64,000 nucleotides of DNA from NCBI GenBank assembly GCA_021295155.1, contig JAJTJC010000035.1, forward strand, positions 248,001-312,000. Direction: 5' to 3'. Positions within the stretch are counted from its first letter, which is position 1. Every line of letters begins with the position of its first letter. The DNA is from Flavobacteriaceae bacterium D16. GTDB lineage: Bacteria; Bacteroidota; Bacteroidia; Flavobacteriales; Flavobacteriaceae. The notes under the pieces were generated by a model. It saw nothing but the letters and a program-made list of their open reading frames with translations. It had not been told where the DNA came from and did no database searches. The position numbers were made by a program, and so were the translations under genes. Shown here one piece after another: positions 1 through 9,011 of this stretch.

Positions 1-506
1 GCTTGCCTTTCTGGCTCACCGTCAAAATGAGGACAGTTACTTCCCCGCAAAAAACCAAGACAATTTAATTTAGTGATTTGATTGGGTATAGAATCGGTAA
101 GGCCTTCTTCAAACCAACAAATAGCACCGGCGCTAACACCACTTAAAATAGTGCCTCTTTGATAAGCCTTCTTAACCATCAGATCCAGGCCCCATTCCTT
201 CCATAGGACGAGCATGTTACGCGTATTGCCCCCGCCTACAAACAGGATGTCCTGGTCCAGGATAAATTCTTCAATTTTGTCTGTATGGCCGGCAAATAAA
301 CTCAGGTGACTGGGGCTGCAATCCCTTTTTTCAAAACATTTATAGAAGTTTTGAATATATGCCTCAGCATCACCACTAGCCGTCCCGATAAAACAAATTT
401 TGGGGTTTATTTTTGAAGCTTGATTTAATATGTAATCATCCAGCAACGGGTTTTCCGGCTCATCCGAAAAACCTCCACCACCCAAAGCAATTATTTGTCG
501 TTTCAT
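1..506 (-). CDS. Peptidase S51 family (dipeptidase E-like), 3' end cut by window edge
   Basis: The frame starts at ATG 504-506 and runs off the left edge, so about 168 residues are visible. It opens with a glycine-rich strand (IALGGGGFSD). A second glycine motif, FVGGGNTRNM, lies near residues 89-98. The nucleophile elbow LSGVSAGAICW places Ser125 in the SAGA motif that defines family S51, and His160 in NCPHFD fits the second catalytic residue. Family members are cytoplasmic and cleave Asp-X dipeptides (PepE) or act in cyanophycin breakdown; the compact N-terminus and lack of a signal peptide favour the PepE-like branch. The missing C-terminus (probably about 40-60 residues) prevents a firmer assignment. 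The next gene on this strand begins at 1257, so co-transcription is possible but not shown. Confidence 0.85.
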   Translation of the reverse strand, partial: MKRQIIALGGGGFSDEPENPLLDDYILNQASKINPKICFIGTASGDAEAYIQNFYKCFEKRDCSPSHLSLFAGHTDKIEEFILDQDILFVGGGNTRNMLVLWKEWGLDLMVKKAYQRGTILSGVSAGAICWFEEGLTDSIPNQITKLNCLGFLRGSNCPHFDGEPERQ

Positions 507-669
507 CAGTCTGATAACTTTATCGGGGTGCAGCTTAGTTCAATTTTATTAGAACGCCTTCCTGATGGTTTCCTTGAAGATCTGTGGCCGGGCAAGGTAA
601 ATTGTTGTTCTGCATTACGTACTACTCTTTCAACACATCCTTGAATCGCTTTTAAAGTAGTAAGCCCAA

Positions 670-1257
670 TTATTGCGGCTTAAAACCATTCTTGGTCAAT
701 ATGTTGGCGTACCAGCTATAAGAAATTTCCCCGCTATCGTAGAATTTCTGTACTTCTTTTATACTTCCCTTACTACCGTAATCTTTGGTTGATTCCAGAT
801 TTCCTTTCTGATCATAATACTTCCATTTACCAATCATAACCCTCCAGTCCTTATAGCTTCCTTCTGACTTTAATACCCCATTTTCGTAATATTTTTTTAT
901 GGAACCTTCAACTAAATTCTGGTTGTAATGCCCCTCTTCTTTGGGGTTTCCATTTTCGTAATAGTTAATCCATTTGCCCTGACCAACACCGTCTACATAT
1001 TCTTGCCAGGAGGAATAATTACCATTGGGATATTTGGCAAATAAAATTCCCGTAAAGGGTTCTTTTTCTTCTTTAGCATAATATCTGTAAATCCCATCTG
1101 TCCTTTTCCCACTGGCCTCAGCCATTGATACTTCTCTTCTGGATTCCACATCTTGCATAGACAGGGTATTTTGAGAAAATCCCGATACAGGGAGTATAAA
1201 AACAAAGACCACAAAAGGGGCTGTCCAAAAATTCGATTTTAATGCATTCTTGATCAT
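670..1257 (-). CDS. Exported MORN-variant (YwqK-like) repeat protein
   Basis: This 195-residue protein has an N-terminal signal peptide (hydrophobic FVVFVFILPVSGFSQ). It is followed by tandem copies of a 20-25 residue unit of the type Y-x-N-G-x-x-x-x-x-G-x-x-x-x-G-x-W, seen in KYPNGNYSSW, YYENGNPKEEGHY, YYENGVLKSEGSY and YYDQKGNLEST. This is the MORN_2 repeat found in proteins often annotated as YwqK-family antitoxins. In Bacteroidota such proteins are usually secreted or periplasmic and of unknown role; the antitoxin label is inherited and nothing nearby looks like a toxin. The start ATG at 1255-1257 directly precedes the signal peptide. I am sure of the repeat type, not of function. Confidence 0.75.
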   Translation of the reverse strand: MIKNALKSNFWTAPFVVFVFILPVSGFSQNTLSMQDVESRREVSMAEASGKRTDGIYRYYAKEEKEPFTGILFAKYPNGNYSSWQEYVDGVGQGKWINYYENGNPKEEGHYNQNLVEGSIKKYYENGVLKSEGSYKDWRVMIGKWKYYDQKGNLESTKDYGSKGSIKEVQKFYDSGEISYSWYANILTKNGFKPQ

Positions 1258-1361
1258 AGTGTTTTATTTTTTGATGATATATAACAATTTCGATCCAATT
1301 GCCGGACTGTGGATGTTTCGTTATTCAGGTATTAGGTATACTTGTATTGTGTTTTGGCCTA

Positions 1362-1586
1362 CTAAAAAGTCAATACATCCCACCATTTTAAAAGGATCAT
1401 TACTATAATTGTAAAGACGAAACTATAAAATATTGCGCCTTGCCAATATGATAATCTTGTTGGCCAATGCTTCCACATTTTTTTACCATATTCCTTCTTG
1501 GCATCTCCGCTGGTCAACTTCCAGAAAAGAAAAACGAAAACTAAGAAAATCAATGTTGCGATTAATAATGTCCAAATTTTTTCCAT
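1362..1586 (-). CDS. Small two-helix membrane protein, unknown function
   Basis: This 74-residue protein has two strongly hydrophobic segments (about residues 4-22 and 53-70). They are separated by a basic loop (KKEYGKKMWKHW) that would stay in the cytoplasm. The length, clear membrane topology and codon use support a real gene. I do not recognise the family. It lies upstream of the MORN-variant gene on the same strand with a gap of about 100 bases, so the two might be co-transcribed. Confidence 0.6.
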   Translation of the reverse strand: MEKIWTLLIATLIFLVFVFLFWKLTSGDAKKEYGKKMWKHWPTRLSYWQGAIFYSFVFTIIVMILLKWWDVLTF

Positions 1587-1898
1587 TTAATAGGATTTTA
1601 GTTTCGTTCTTGAATGTTGCTGAAAATTTATTGCAATCTAATATAGCACTATATCCATTTAAGATTCCTGATAAGGACGATTTAGTTTCTTTTTTCTATG
1701 CTTAGAACTTCAAGAATTTGGGTATTCTTTAGGCTTTTAAGAAGCAACAGATTTTTTTAGGATAAATATGTATAAACCCTATTTGTTGGTCTTTTGGCAA
1801 TCAATATTTCTGAGATCGATTGATGTTGTAATTTGGTTCCTATATAAACCTTATGTCTCCCAGTGAAATACTTCAATAATCCTTAATTTCGTCCCGCT
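1587..1898. other. AT-rich intergenic region between divergent genes
   Basis: About 310 bases separate the divergent genes at 1586 and 1899. The stretch is AT-rich with no convincing gene and no clear terminator. It probably carries the promoters of both neighbours, but I found no good match to the Bacteroidota -33/-7 pattern. Confidence 0.5.
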
Positions 1899-2777
1899 AT
1901 GAAATTTGGGAAAGTAGAGCATCCGGAGCTTATTGATTTTACACTTCCTCCGGACCATCCGGACACTACCGTATTGCTTCAAAAGCCGGAAGCCAAAGAT
2001 CCTTTTGCGCTCTATGTAGGCGCAGCCAAATGGAGTAAACTTGCTTTAAAAAATTTCTACCCCAGAGGCACAAAGGAAGAACTGGCTTATTATGCCACAC
2101 AGTTCAACGGCATAGAGCTCAACGCTACTTTTTACCGGATTTTCCCCACCCAGCAGTATGAAACCTGGTACAGCGCCGTACCTGACTCTTTTCGTTTCTT
2201 TCCCAAAGTGGTGCAAAACGTTAGCCATCTAAGGCGACTCAACGATATGGCCTATCCGGTGCTGGAAAACTTTCTATTAGCCACAGCTGGCTTTCAGGAT
2301 AAACTGGGGACCGTCTTTATGCAGATGCACCCGAATTTTAGTCCTAAAAACTGGGACCGCGTGCTGCGTTTTGTAGAATACTGGCCAAGGGAATATCCGC
2401 TGGCCCTGGAATTCCGCCATGCCCACTGGTATAATGATACCAAGGTAGCGCATGAGCTTTTTCTATTGCTGCGTGAGAATGGTATTGCTAATATTCTTAC
2501 AGACACGCCCGGAAGGCGCGATATGCTGCATATGCGCTTAACCAATGATGAGGCCTTTATACGCTTTGTAGCGGGCAACCACCACAGTGATTATAAGCGC
2601 CTGGACGACTGGGTGGAGCGGTTATGTCAATGGCATCAGCAAGGCCTGAGGAAGATCCATTTCTTTGTGCATCAGCAGATGACTAAGGAGTCGGCTTTAC
2701 TGGCAGCTTACTTTATCCGAAAAATGAATTCTCGCCTAGGAACCAGACTTCACATACCTAAGACCCTGACCGATTAA
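1899..2777 (+). CDS. DUF72 (YecE-like) family protein
   Basis: This 292-residue cytoplasmic protein has the pattern of DUF72, a TIM-barrel family. An early strand YVGAAKWS is followed by FYPRG and then ELNATFYRIFPTQQYETWYS, the usual E-x-N-x-T/S-F-Y motif. Later come FFPKVVQNVSH and the strand ALEFRHAHWY. The C-terminal Y-x-F-x-N segment typical of many members is only partly recognisable as IHFFVHQQ. Members are widespread; the biochemical role is not established and relatedness to xylose-isomerase-like barrels is structural only. The gene stands alone between divergent and convergent neighbours. The start ATG at 1899 is well placed for the domain. Confidence 0.85.
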   Translation: MKFGKVEHPELIDFTLPPDHPDTTVLLQKPEAKDPFALYVGAAKWSKLALKNFYPRGTKEELAYYATQFNGIELNATFYRIFPTQQYETWYSAVPDSFRFFPKVVQNVSHLRRLNDMAYPVLENFLLATAGFQDKLGTVFMQMHPNFSPKNWDRVLRFVEYWPREYPLALEFRHAHWYNDTKVAHELFLLLRENGIANILTDTPGRRDMLHMRLTNDEAFIRFVAGNHHSDYKRLDDWVERLCQWHQQGLRKIHFFVHQQMTKESALLAAYFIRKMNSRLGTRLHIPKTLTD

Positions 2778-2820
2778 AAAGGAGTTAAGCTTTCCTTGAA
2801 ATTGCCCTAAAAACAATGAG

Positions 2821-2994
2821 CTAAGAGCAACGATAGAAGAATTCCAGTTGACTGGTGTCTGTAGCTTGCTTAATTACTGGATCCAACTTTTGTAAGGAAG
2901 CATGTTGGGGAGCTTTTACTGTTTCTTGTTCTTCCAGAAAACTACTGACGAGAAGGAGCAGAAAGGCGACGAAGTAACGACTGAGTGTTTGCAT
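2821..2994 (-). CDS. Small exported or membrane-anchored protein, unknown
   Basis: A 57-codon frame starts at the ATG complementary to 2992-2994 and ends at TAG (2821-2823). The N-terminus is a good signal sequence or anchor: MQTLSRYF followed by VAFLLLLVSSFL. The rest is short and polar. It fills an otherwise empty gap between the DUF72 gene and the M19 peptidase gene. It sits 140 bases downstream of the peptidase stop, on the same strand. No family is recognised and no repeat or homologue is visible in the window. Confidence 0.45.
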   Translation of the reverse strand: MQTLSRYFVAFLLLLVSSFLEEQETVKAPQHASLQKLDPVIKQATDTSQLEFFYRCS

Positions 2995-3134
2995 GATGAA
3001 TTGTTTAGGTTACCTCTAAGCTATCCTAATAAAATCCAACACCCAAGGGCCTTAAGAAAAGTTTAGATTAAGATTAACAACCTTTATTAAAACTTTGGAA
3101 CAGCCTTAACATAATCCCGATACCTGGATCAGGA

Positions 3135-4418
3135 TTATTGCTGCAGTGTTTTAGCAATGGCCTGCACTTGATCCAGTACACGTAAGAGGTTACCACCCCA
3201 AAGCTTTTCGATCTCATCCTGAGTGTAACCACGTTTAACCAGTTCCAGGGTTACGTTAAAAGTTTCAGAAGCATCGGACCAACCCTCTATACCGCCGCCA
3301 CCATCAAAATCGGAACTGATACCTACATGATCAACACCTATGAGGTTTACCATATAATCAATATGGTCTACAAAATCAGATACGCTTGTGGGTTCAGGAG
3401 AATCAGTGCGACTGGCTACTAGTTCTTTGCCCAGCGCCCTAATCTTAGGCCTGTTTTCCATGTATACCTGCTGTTGTTCCCCGGTAAGGTTTCGGAACTG
3501 GGAGCGATCATAATAGGGGAGGCCTAATGAATCTGCTGCCTGTATGTAAATCTCCCGCATGTAGTCACTTCGGGCCTGACTCTTCTCTTCACTTACATAG
3601 GCTGCAAGGGCAACGGTCTGTACCACGCCTCCATTTTCCTTGATGGCCAGTAGTTGCTCATCATCCAGATTCCGGCTGTGGTTACACAGGGCCCGAGCTG
3701 AAGAATGTGAAGCAATAATTGGGGCCTTAGACAGCGCAATAGTTTGCATGATAGACTCCTTTGAGGGATGGGAAACATCGATCATAATGCCAAGTCTATT
3801 CATCTCTATTACAGCCTCTTTGCCTAATTCACTTAAACCATTATGTAACCATATACTATCGCGTTCTCCTGTATTGGAATCACTAAACTGGCTGTGTCCG
3901 TTATGGGCAAGGGAAATGTAGCGTGCACCAAGCTCATGGTATTTTTCAAAAAGGGTTAGGTCCTCGCCAATGGGATAGGCATTTTCCACCCCAATCATGG
4001 CTGCTTTTTTTCCGGATTTCCAGATCCTTCTTACATCCTCTGAATTCAGCGCAAGTTCTATTTGTTCAGGTGCTATGTCCTCACATAGCCGATGTATGGC
4101 ATCGAATTTTGACATGGCATTCTCACTGGCTTTGGCGTAACCAGCAGGAGTCAGCGAATCCTGACCGGTATAAACAATAAACCAGGCTACATCCAGTCCG
4201 CCTTCCTGCATTTTAGGCAGATTTACCTGAGTGTCCAGGTTTTGGGTGTAGTTGATACTATCTGTGAAGTTCCTGACATTGATGTCATCATGGGTGTCAA
4301 TGGTGATCACTTCCTTATGGATCTTACGAGCTCGCTCCTCCAGGGATAAGTCGTCTTTTTTGGATTCAGCACAGGAAAACAGGGATAAAGAGATAAAAAA
4401 TAAGATGAAATACCGCAT
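3135..4418 (-). CDS. Membrane dipeptidase (peptidase M19), lipoprotein
   Basis: This 427-residue protein starts with a lipoprotein signal (LFFISLSLFSC, lipidated Cys16). It then shows the M19/renal dipeptidase metal-site pattern: TIDTHDD near residues 39-45 gives the H-x-D pair. GVENAYPIG supplies the bridging glutamate. DVSHPS and IIASHSSA supply later histidines, and GISSDFDGGGG is the conserved C-terminal Asp motif. The family hydrolyses dipeptides, often with broad or D-residue specificity, using two zinc ions. It would be anchored to the periplasmic side of the inner or outer membrane, where it could recycle peptides. Length matches the family. A second, more divergent M19-like gene lies at 48389. 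Confidence 0.92.
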   Translation of the reverse strand: MRYFILFFISLSLFSCAESKKDDLSLEERARKIHKEVITIDTHDDINVRNFTDSINYTQNLDTQVNLPKMQEGGLDVAWFIVYTGQDSLTPAGYAKASENAMSKFDAIHRLCEDIAPEQIELALNSEDVRRIWKSGKKAAMIGVENAYPIGEDLTLFEKYHELGARYISLAHNGHSQFSDSNTGERDSIWLHNGLSELGKEAVIEMNRLGIMIDVSHPSKESIMQTIALSKAPIIASHSSARALCNHSRNLDDEQLLAIKENGGVVQTVALAAYVSEEKSQARSDYMREIYIQAADSLGLPYYDRSQFRNLTGEQQQVYMENRPKIRALGKELVASRTDSPEPTSVSDFVDHIDYMVNLIGVDHVGISSDFDGGGGIEGWSDASETFNVTLELVKRGYTQDEIEKLWGGNLLRVLDQVQAIAKTLQQ

Positions 4419-4603
4419 TTGGTCGAATTTTAGACCTACAAATAAAGCACTTTGACAACAGAATCCATAGGGTAGATAACATTTAATTGTCAGGTCAACG
4501 GGAAATGGGGAGTTTTAATCGATTAGGTAACCTTCATTGGCAAGCCAACGGGGAAGGAATCCTGAAAAACTAAACGATACAAGAAACGCGAAACAAAGAC
4601 TCT

Positions 4604-6340
4604 TTGGACTCTAAAAAATTATTATCTAAACTAACCGACATCGAAGCCTATCTGGACGATTTCTCCTATGAGGAACTAAGTGCGGCGGAAGCTTCGGAAC
4701 TAAAAAAATCCTTTGAAAGCTTCAAAAAGCAGCTAGAAGGCAGTTTGTGGGACGAACCACGACCAACTGAGCCCGAAACCTCAAAAAGTAAGCCGCACCA
4801 TTCTGGGGAAATGCTTATCGCCAGGGTAAGTCATGAGATAAGAACGCCCCTTAGCGGTATTATTGGCTTTACGGACCTGCTTCGGGAAAGTGAACTCAAT
4901 GCAGAGCAACGCTACCAGGTAAATGCCATACAATCGGCCTCAAAAGCTTTGATGGATATCATCAATGAGCTTCTGGAATACTCGAAATTATCAGCCGGCC
5001 TGGAACTCTTCGAGGAAGTTGATTTCAATTTTTACAGCATTATCCAGGACGTTTCCTACCTCTGTAAAACCCTTATGCTGGGCAAGGATGTGGCTCTGGA
5101 AGTTGATCTGGACCCTGACATCCCGGTCGATTTACTGGGTGACCCCTCTAAACTATCGCAGGTTTTACTCAACCTGTTGGGTAATTCCATAAAGTTTGTT
5201 GAAAAGGGCAGGATCAGATTAAAAGTCAAATGTTTGAAAGATTATAAAAATGAGGTTTTACTTCATTTTGAGATTGCAGATACCGGTATCGGCATTTCAG
5301 AAATGGATCTTGAACATATCTTCAATTCCTTTAAACAGGCCAAACAACATACCTATTCCAAATATGGCGGAACGGGACTTGGTCTCAGTATAGTCAAACA
5401 GATCATACAAAAACTAGGTGGAAACATCCAGGTAAGCAGTAAACTTGGCAAAGGGACTACGTTTACCTTCAAATTACCTTACCGGAGGGGAAAGGCAAAT
5501 GCCAATACTGTGGACGCGGGAATTACCCTTTCACCTGAGAAAGTAAGGGGTATGCGTATCCTCGTTTTTGAAGACAACCCAATGAACCAGCGCCTGATTG
5601 AGCAGCGATTGCTGGCCTGGGGATGTAAGGCCTATATCACAGAAAACGCCTCCTATGGGCTCAGGATATTAGAAACCAAGGGGGTAGACCTGGTACTTAT
5701 GGATCTTAAAATGCCGGTAATGAATGGTTTTGAAATCACCCGTATTATCCGGGAGCATGAGGACGGCGCCATTAATAAAGTACCTGTAATTGCCCTGACT
5801 GCAGACTTCACCGCTGAAGACAAAGTGGAATGCGATCAGGAAGGCATAAACGATTACATCCTCAAGCCCTATACCCCGGAAGAGCTACTTCAGAAAATAA
5901 TAATCAACAAGAAAGCAGACAGAAGAACAAGAGCTGTTATTCCCGAACCCAATTGTAGTGAGGTAAATCAAACTGCAGAAAGCCCATTTGATCTCAACCA
6001 GGTGCTCAACAGAGAATGCATGGGAGATATCACCATGCTGGAGGAGCTAATAGGGCTTTATCATAAGAATGCCCTTGAATTTATCGGGAAGGTTAAGCTC
6101 CATTTGAAAGGGGAAAACTATGAGCAAATAGCATTTGCAGCACACAAAATTAAATGCGGACTTAAAATGCTTAAGACCTACCAACTATGCACCCTTGTGG
6201 AGGAGCTCCATGAGCTGGCCGGTAAACAGGAAAATCCCGGTCGCATTAATGATCTCTATGATCAGTTTGTAATGGTTTATACGCGCCTAGAAAAGCAAAT
6301 TAATGAGGCCTTCAAGGAATTAAAGGAAGGTCGAGGATAA
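4604..6340 (+). CDS. Cytoplasmic hybrid histidine kinase with receiver and Hpt domains
   Basis: The 578-residue protein starts at TTG (4604); an in-frame stop lies at 4571 and no ATG lies between. Order: a helical N-terminus without membrane segments, HisKA (SHEIRTPLSG, His77), HATPase (LLNLLGNSIKF, DTGIGI, GTGLGLSI), a receiver domain (from about residue 317, acidic EDN, phospho-acceptor Asp367 in LMDLKMP, Lys421 in ILKPY), and a C-terminal Hpt domain (AHKIKCG, His514). All residues for a complete His-Asp-His phosphorelay are present in one chain. The only receiver left to take phosphate is the single-domain regulator 4 bases downstream. With no input domain in the membrane it probably senses through its helical N-terminus or a partner. 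First gene of the polysaccharide operon. Confidence 0.92.
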   Translation: MDSKKLLSKLTDIEAYLDDFSYEELSAAEASELKKSFESFKKQLEGSLWDEPRPTEPETSKSKPHHSGEMLIARVSHEIRTPLSGIIGFTDLLRESELNAEQRYQVNAIQSASKALMDIINELLEYSKLSAGLELFEEVDFNFYSIIQDVSYLCKTLMLGKDVALEVDLDPDIPVDLLGDPSKLSQVLLNLLGNSIKFVEKGRIRLKVKCLKDYKNEVLLHFEIADTGIGISEMDLEHIFNSFKQAKQHTYSKYGGTGLGLSIVKQIIQKLGGNIQVSSKLGKGTTFTFKLPYRRGKANANTVDAGITLSPEKVRGMRILVFEDNPMNQRLIEQRLLAWGCKAYITENASYGLRILETKGVDLVLMDLKMPVMNGFEITRIIREHEDGAINKVPVIALTADFTAEDKVECDQEGINDYILKPYTPEELLQKIIINKKADRRTRAVIPEPNCSEVNQTAESPFDLNQVLNRECMGDITMLEELIGLYHKNALEFIGKVKLHLKGENYEQIAFAAHKIKCGLKMLKTYQLCTLVEELHELAGKQENPGRINDLYDQFVMVYTRLEKQINEAFKELKEGRG

Positions 6341-6344
6341 AGAT

Positions 6345-6716
6345 ATGGAGAAGAAGCACCTTTTACTTGCAGAAGATGATGAACTATTAGCCTCGCTGCT
6401 CGAATACCGCCTAAAAATGGCTGGTTTTGAAGTGGTCTTGGCCCAGGATGGAAAAGAAGTAAAGGAGTATTTGTCACGGGAAACCCCGGATATTATAGTG
6501 AGCGATATTATGATGCCCTATTTCTCAGGAATTGAATTGGTAGACTATTTACGAAACACCCTAAACTCTAAAATCCCGGTCATCGTTGTTTCCTCTGCAG
6601 GAAACGAGGAAAATGTGCTGAGTGCATTTGAACTGGGGGCAAACGATTTTATAGCAAAGCCGGTAAATCCTTCAGAGCTGTTGGTGCGGGTAAACAGGGA
6701 ACTGAATAAAGCATAA
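6345..6716 (+). CDS. Single-domain response regulator (receiver only)
   Basis: The protein has 123 residues and is only a receiver domain: acidic pair D11/D12 in LLLAEDDE, phospho-acceptor Asp54 in IIVSDIMMP, the Ser in VVVSSAG, and Lys105 in FIAKPVNP. There is no DNA-binding or enzymatic output. It starts 4 bases after the kinase stop. It is the likely acceptor for the kinase Hpt domain and should work by protein contact. The next gene product, a HEAT-repeat scaffold, or the synthase after it are the obvious targets; this is inferred from gene order. Such CheY-like outputs commonly act allosterically on membrane machines. Confidence 0.92.
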   Translation: MEKKHLLLAEDDELLASLLEYRLKMAGFEVVLAQDGKEVKEYLSRETPDIIVSDIMMPYFSGIELVDYLRNTLNSKIPVIVVSSAGNEENVLSAFELGANDFIAKPVNPSELLVRVNRELNKA

Positions 6717-6719
6717 TTT

Positions 6720-9011
6720 TTGAAAGGCCAAATAAGCACATATACACTAACGCTTCAATGGAACACACCTGGCGTTCCCGAAGAATTGCTTTGGTATATG
6801 ACCGCTGCATTCCTTATGCTGGCCCTGTTTTATTTGAGCTCTGTATTTTATTTCCGTGCCCGTTTAAAAAACAAAGCTAATCGGGAAGCTGAATTAAAAA
6901 AGGACCTGGCACCTATGATCAGCAAATTCCTTTTTTACACAGAGGAAGATCCCCTTGAAGCGAGGCGTGAATACGTACAGCTTAAAATTGAAATACGGCA
7001 GTTACTGAAAAATGGCCTTACCCGGACCGTTTTGAGTGAGGTGCTACGGGATCTTAAGAAGGATGTGTCTGGTAGTGCTCGTAATGAGCTGTTAAGTCTA
7101 TATAGTGACCTGGGACTGCAGGAAGACGCCATACAAAGATTAAAGAGTCGGCGGTGGCAGGTCTTATCAAAAGCCATACTTGAACTGACTGAAATGGAGG
7201 TGCGAGGGGCGTACGGCCTTATCAAAAAGTTCGTTAACCACCGCAGCAGTATTGTACGTAAACAGGCACAGTTGGCAACCGTTTCGCTAAAGAATGAAGG
7301 CATAACCTACTTTCTGGACAGCAACCGATATCAGATTTCAGAGTGGCAGCAATTAAAACTCCTGGATGTCATTAGACAACTGGATGGATTTGAAGCGCCC
7401 AAGTTCAAGAACTGGCTGACCTCCAAAAATGCATATGTAGTGCTTTTTGCACTGAGGTTGATCAAATACTACAAACAGAATGATGCCAGTAAGGCCATTA
7501 TTACCCTGCTTAATCATCGCAACCAGCAAATTAAGGTAGAAGCGATCCAATGTATTCGTGAATTTTTTATTCAGGACGCCAAAGAGCCACTAAAAGTCGC
7601 CTTTGCCAATGGGAATGAGGAAGTAAAATTACTGATCCTGGACACGCTTGGACTAATTGGGAATACTGATGACATTAAATTTTTGCAAAATATTATTAAT
7701 AAGAGTACTACGCATATTATATCAAGTAAAGCATCAAGCGTAATTAATACGTTGAAACCGGAAACCATACTACCGGAGTCAGATATAGAACCCATAGAAG
7801 AACTAACAAGCACCCCAACCGTAGATAAACCTGAAGAGATGGAAGAAAAGGAAAAAGAGGCATTGTCTGTCCATTTACCAAAACCTGATTTTAAAGAAGA
7901 CCCTATGGCATGGGAAGATGTTCTTAATCCGGAATTTGAAGACGAGGTAATTTTTAGTCATTGTTGCCTGCAAGAGTTTAGGGAGCTTATACAAGAGATT
8001 GGGGAACCCTTGTTACAAACAGGGGATCCTGGGACCTTGCCACTTGATTTTCTCCCTTTGATAGTGGAAGAACAAGAGGCGCAAAAAACATCAGAATCCC
8101 AGGATACTGCAGAGGAAACTATCGATACTTCTATTGGGTTCAAAAGCGGTCTGGATCAAACGTTACACGCGGAGGAGAGGATCACCAGGGAAATCGAAGC
8201 TCTGCTTTCCATGGAAAATGAAGATACGCCGCAGTTCCATGAAGAAGAGGATGTGTTTAATCTCAATTTCCTTCCAATACTGGTTGATGAGGCTGGAACT
8301 CCCAGTGTGAAGGATGATAAAGAAGAACTGGATATAAGATCCATTGAAGTTATTGCGGAAACCCTTATGCAAAAGGTTCCGAAAGCCTTCATAAAGGCGA
8401 ATAGGGCATCTGAAAATTACAGTATACAGGTGCCTCCGGAAGAATCCTTTGAAGCTGTGAAATCCATTAACTGGGCATCTATAGCCAGCCAAAACCTGCA
8501 ACTAACTATAGATCAGGAGGAAGATACCCAATTAAAAAATACTTCAATAAAAAGGGATGATCCTTATGGGTTCAGCATTTTTCAGGAGCTGTTCCGCACC
8601 GCTGATACAGAATCCAAAATGATCCTTTTGGATGAAGTACTTGCCATAGGAGATAAGAAGGAGTTGTTCTTTCTTAAGACCTTATCAGAAGATCCTTCAA
8701 CACAAGTAAGAAACAAGGCTTCGCAAATACATGAAGCATTAGCATCCAGCTTATTGCAACAAGAAGAATCGGAGGTTTGTGAAACCGAAATAGAGGGTCC
8801 ATCAATTAAGATTGATTCTGCCAATGAAGATACCTTATTTGATCTCAGTTTTGAACCTGAAGCAGATTGCTTTCAGGAGCCCAATATTCAAGAAGAACGG
8901 GAAAAAGAAGAACGAACCAACCCAGAATTGGGAGTGTCAAATAGCGCTGGTAACCTGATGGGCCGATTTGCAGTACTCACCCATAAAATCTTCGGAAAGA
9001 TCTATGGATAG
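6720..9011 (+). CDS. Membrane-anchored HEAT-repeat protein with long acidic linker
   Basis: This 763-residue protein starts 3 bases after the regulator at TTG (6720); the ATG at residue 27 is an alternative. One transmembrane helix (about residues 27-46, TAAFLMLALFYLSSVFYF) is followed by helical HEAT-type repeats to about residue 350 (for example VVLFALRLIKYYKQ, LLILDTLGLIGN). Then comes a long acidic, low-complexity stretch (about 360-620). A final HEAT pair (KMILLDEVLAIGDKKELFFLKTL written in two blocks) lies near 630-680, with another acidic tail. Two copies of a short motif sit in the linker: LDFLPLIVEE and LNFLPILVDE. It probably scaffolds the adjacent synthase and receives the phosphorelay signal; this is inference. 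No enzymatic domain is seen. Confidence 0.8.
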   Translation: MKGQISTYTLTLQWNTPGVPEELLWYMTAAFLMLALFYLSSVFYFRARLKNKANREAELKKDLAPMISKFLFYTEEDPLEARREYVQLKIEIRQLLKNGLTRTVLSEVLRDLKKDVSGSARNELLSLYSDLGLQEDAIQRLKSRRWQVLSKAILELTEMEVRGAYGLIKKFVNHRSSIVRKQAQLATVSLKNEGITYFLDSNRYQISEWQQLKLLDVIRQLDGFEAPKFKNWLTSKNAYVVLFALRLIKYYKQNDASKAIITLLNHRNQQIKVEAIQCIREFFIQDAKEPLKVAFANGNEEVKLLILDTLGLIGNTDDIKFLQNIINKSTTHIISSKASSVINTLKPETILPESDIEPIEELTSTPTVDKPEEMEEKEKEALSVHLPKPDFKEDPMAWEDVLNPEFEDEVIFSHCCLQEFRELIQEIGEPLLQTGDPGTLPLDFLPLIVEEQEAQKTSESQDTAEETIDTSIGFKSGLDQTLHAEERITREIEALLSMENEDTPQFHEEEDVFNLNFLPILVDEAGTPSVKDDKEELDIRSIEVIAETLMQKVPKAFIKANRASENYSIQVPPEESFEAVKSINWASIASQNLQLTIDQEEDTQLKNTSIKRDDPYGFSIFQELFRTADTESKMILLDEVLAIGDKKELFFLKTLSEDPSTQVRNKASQIHEALASSLLQQEESEVCETEIEGPSIKIDSANEDTLFDLSFEPEADCFQEPNIQEEREKEERTNPELGVSNSAGNLMGRFAVLTHKIFGKIYG

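Noticed and set aside
670-1257. YwqK-like protein as an antitoxin of a toxin-antitoxin pair
   Set aside because: It carries an export signal and no toxin gene is adjacent.
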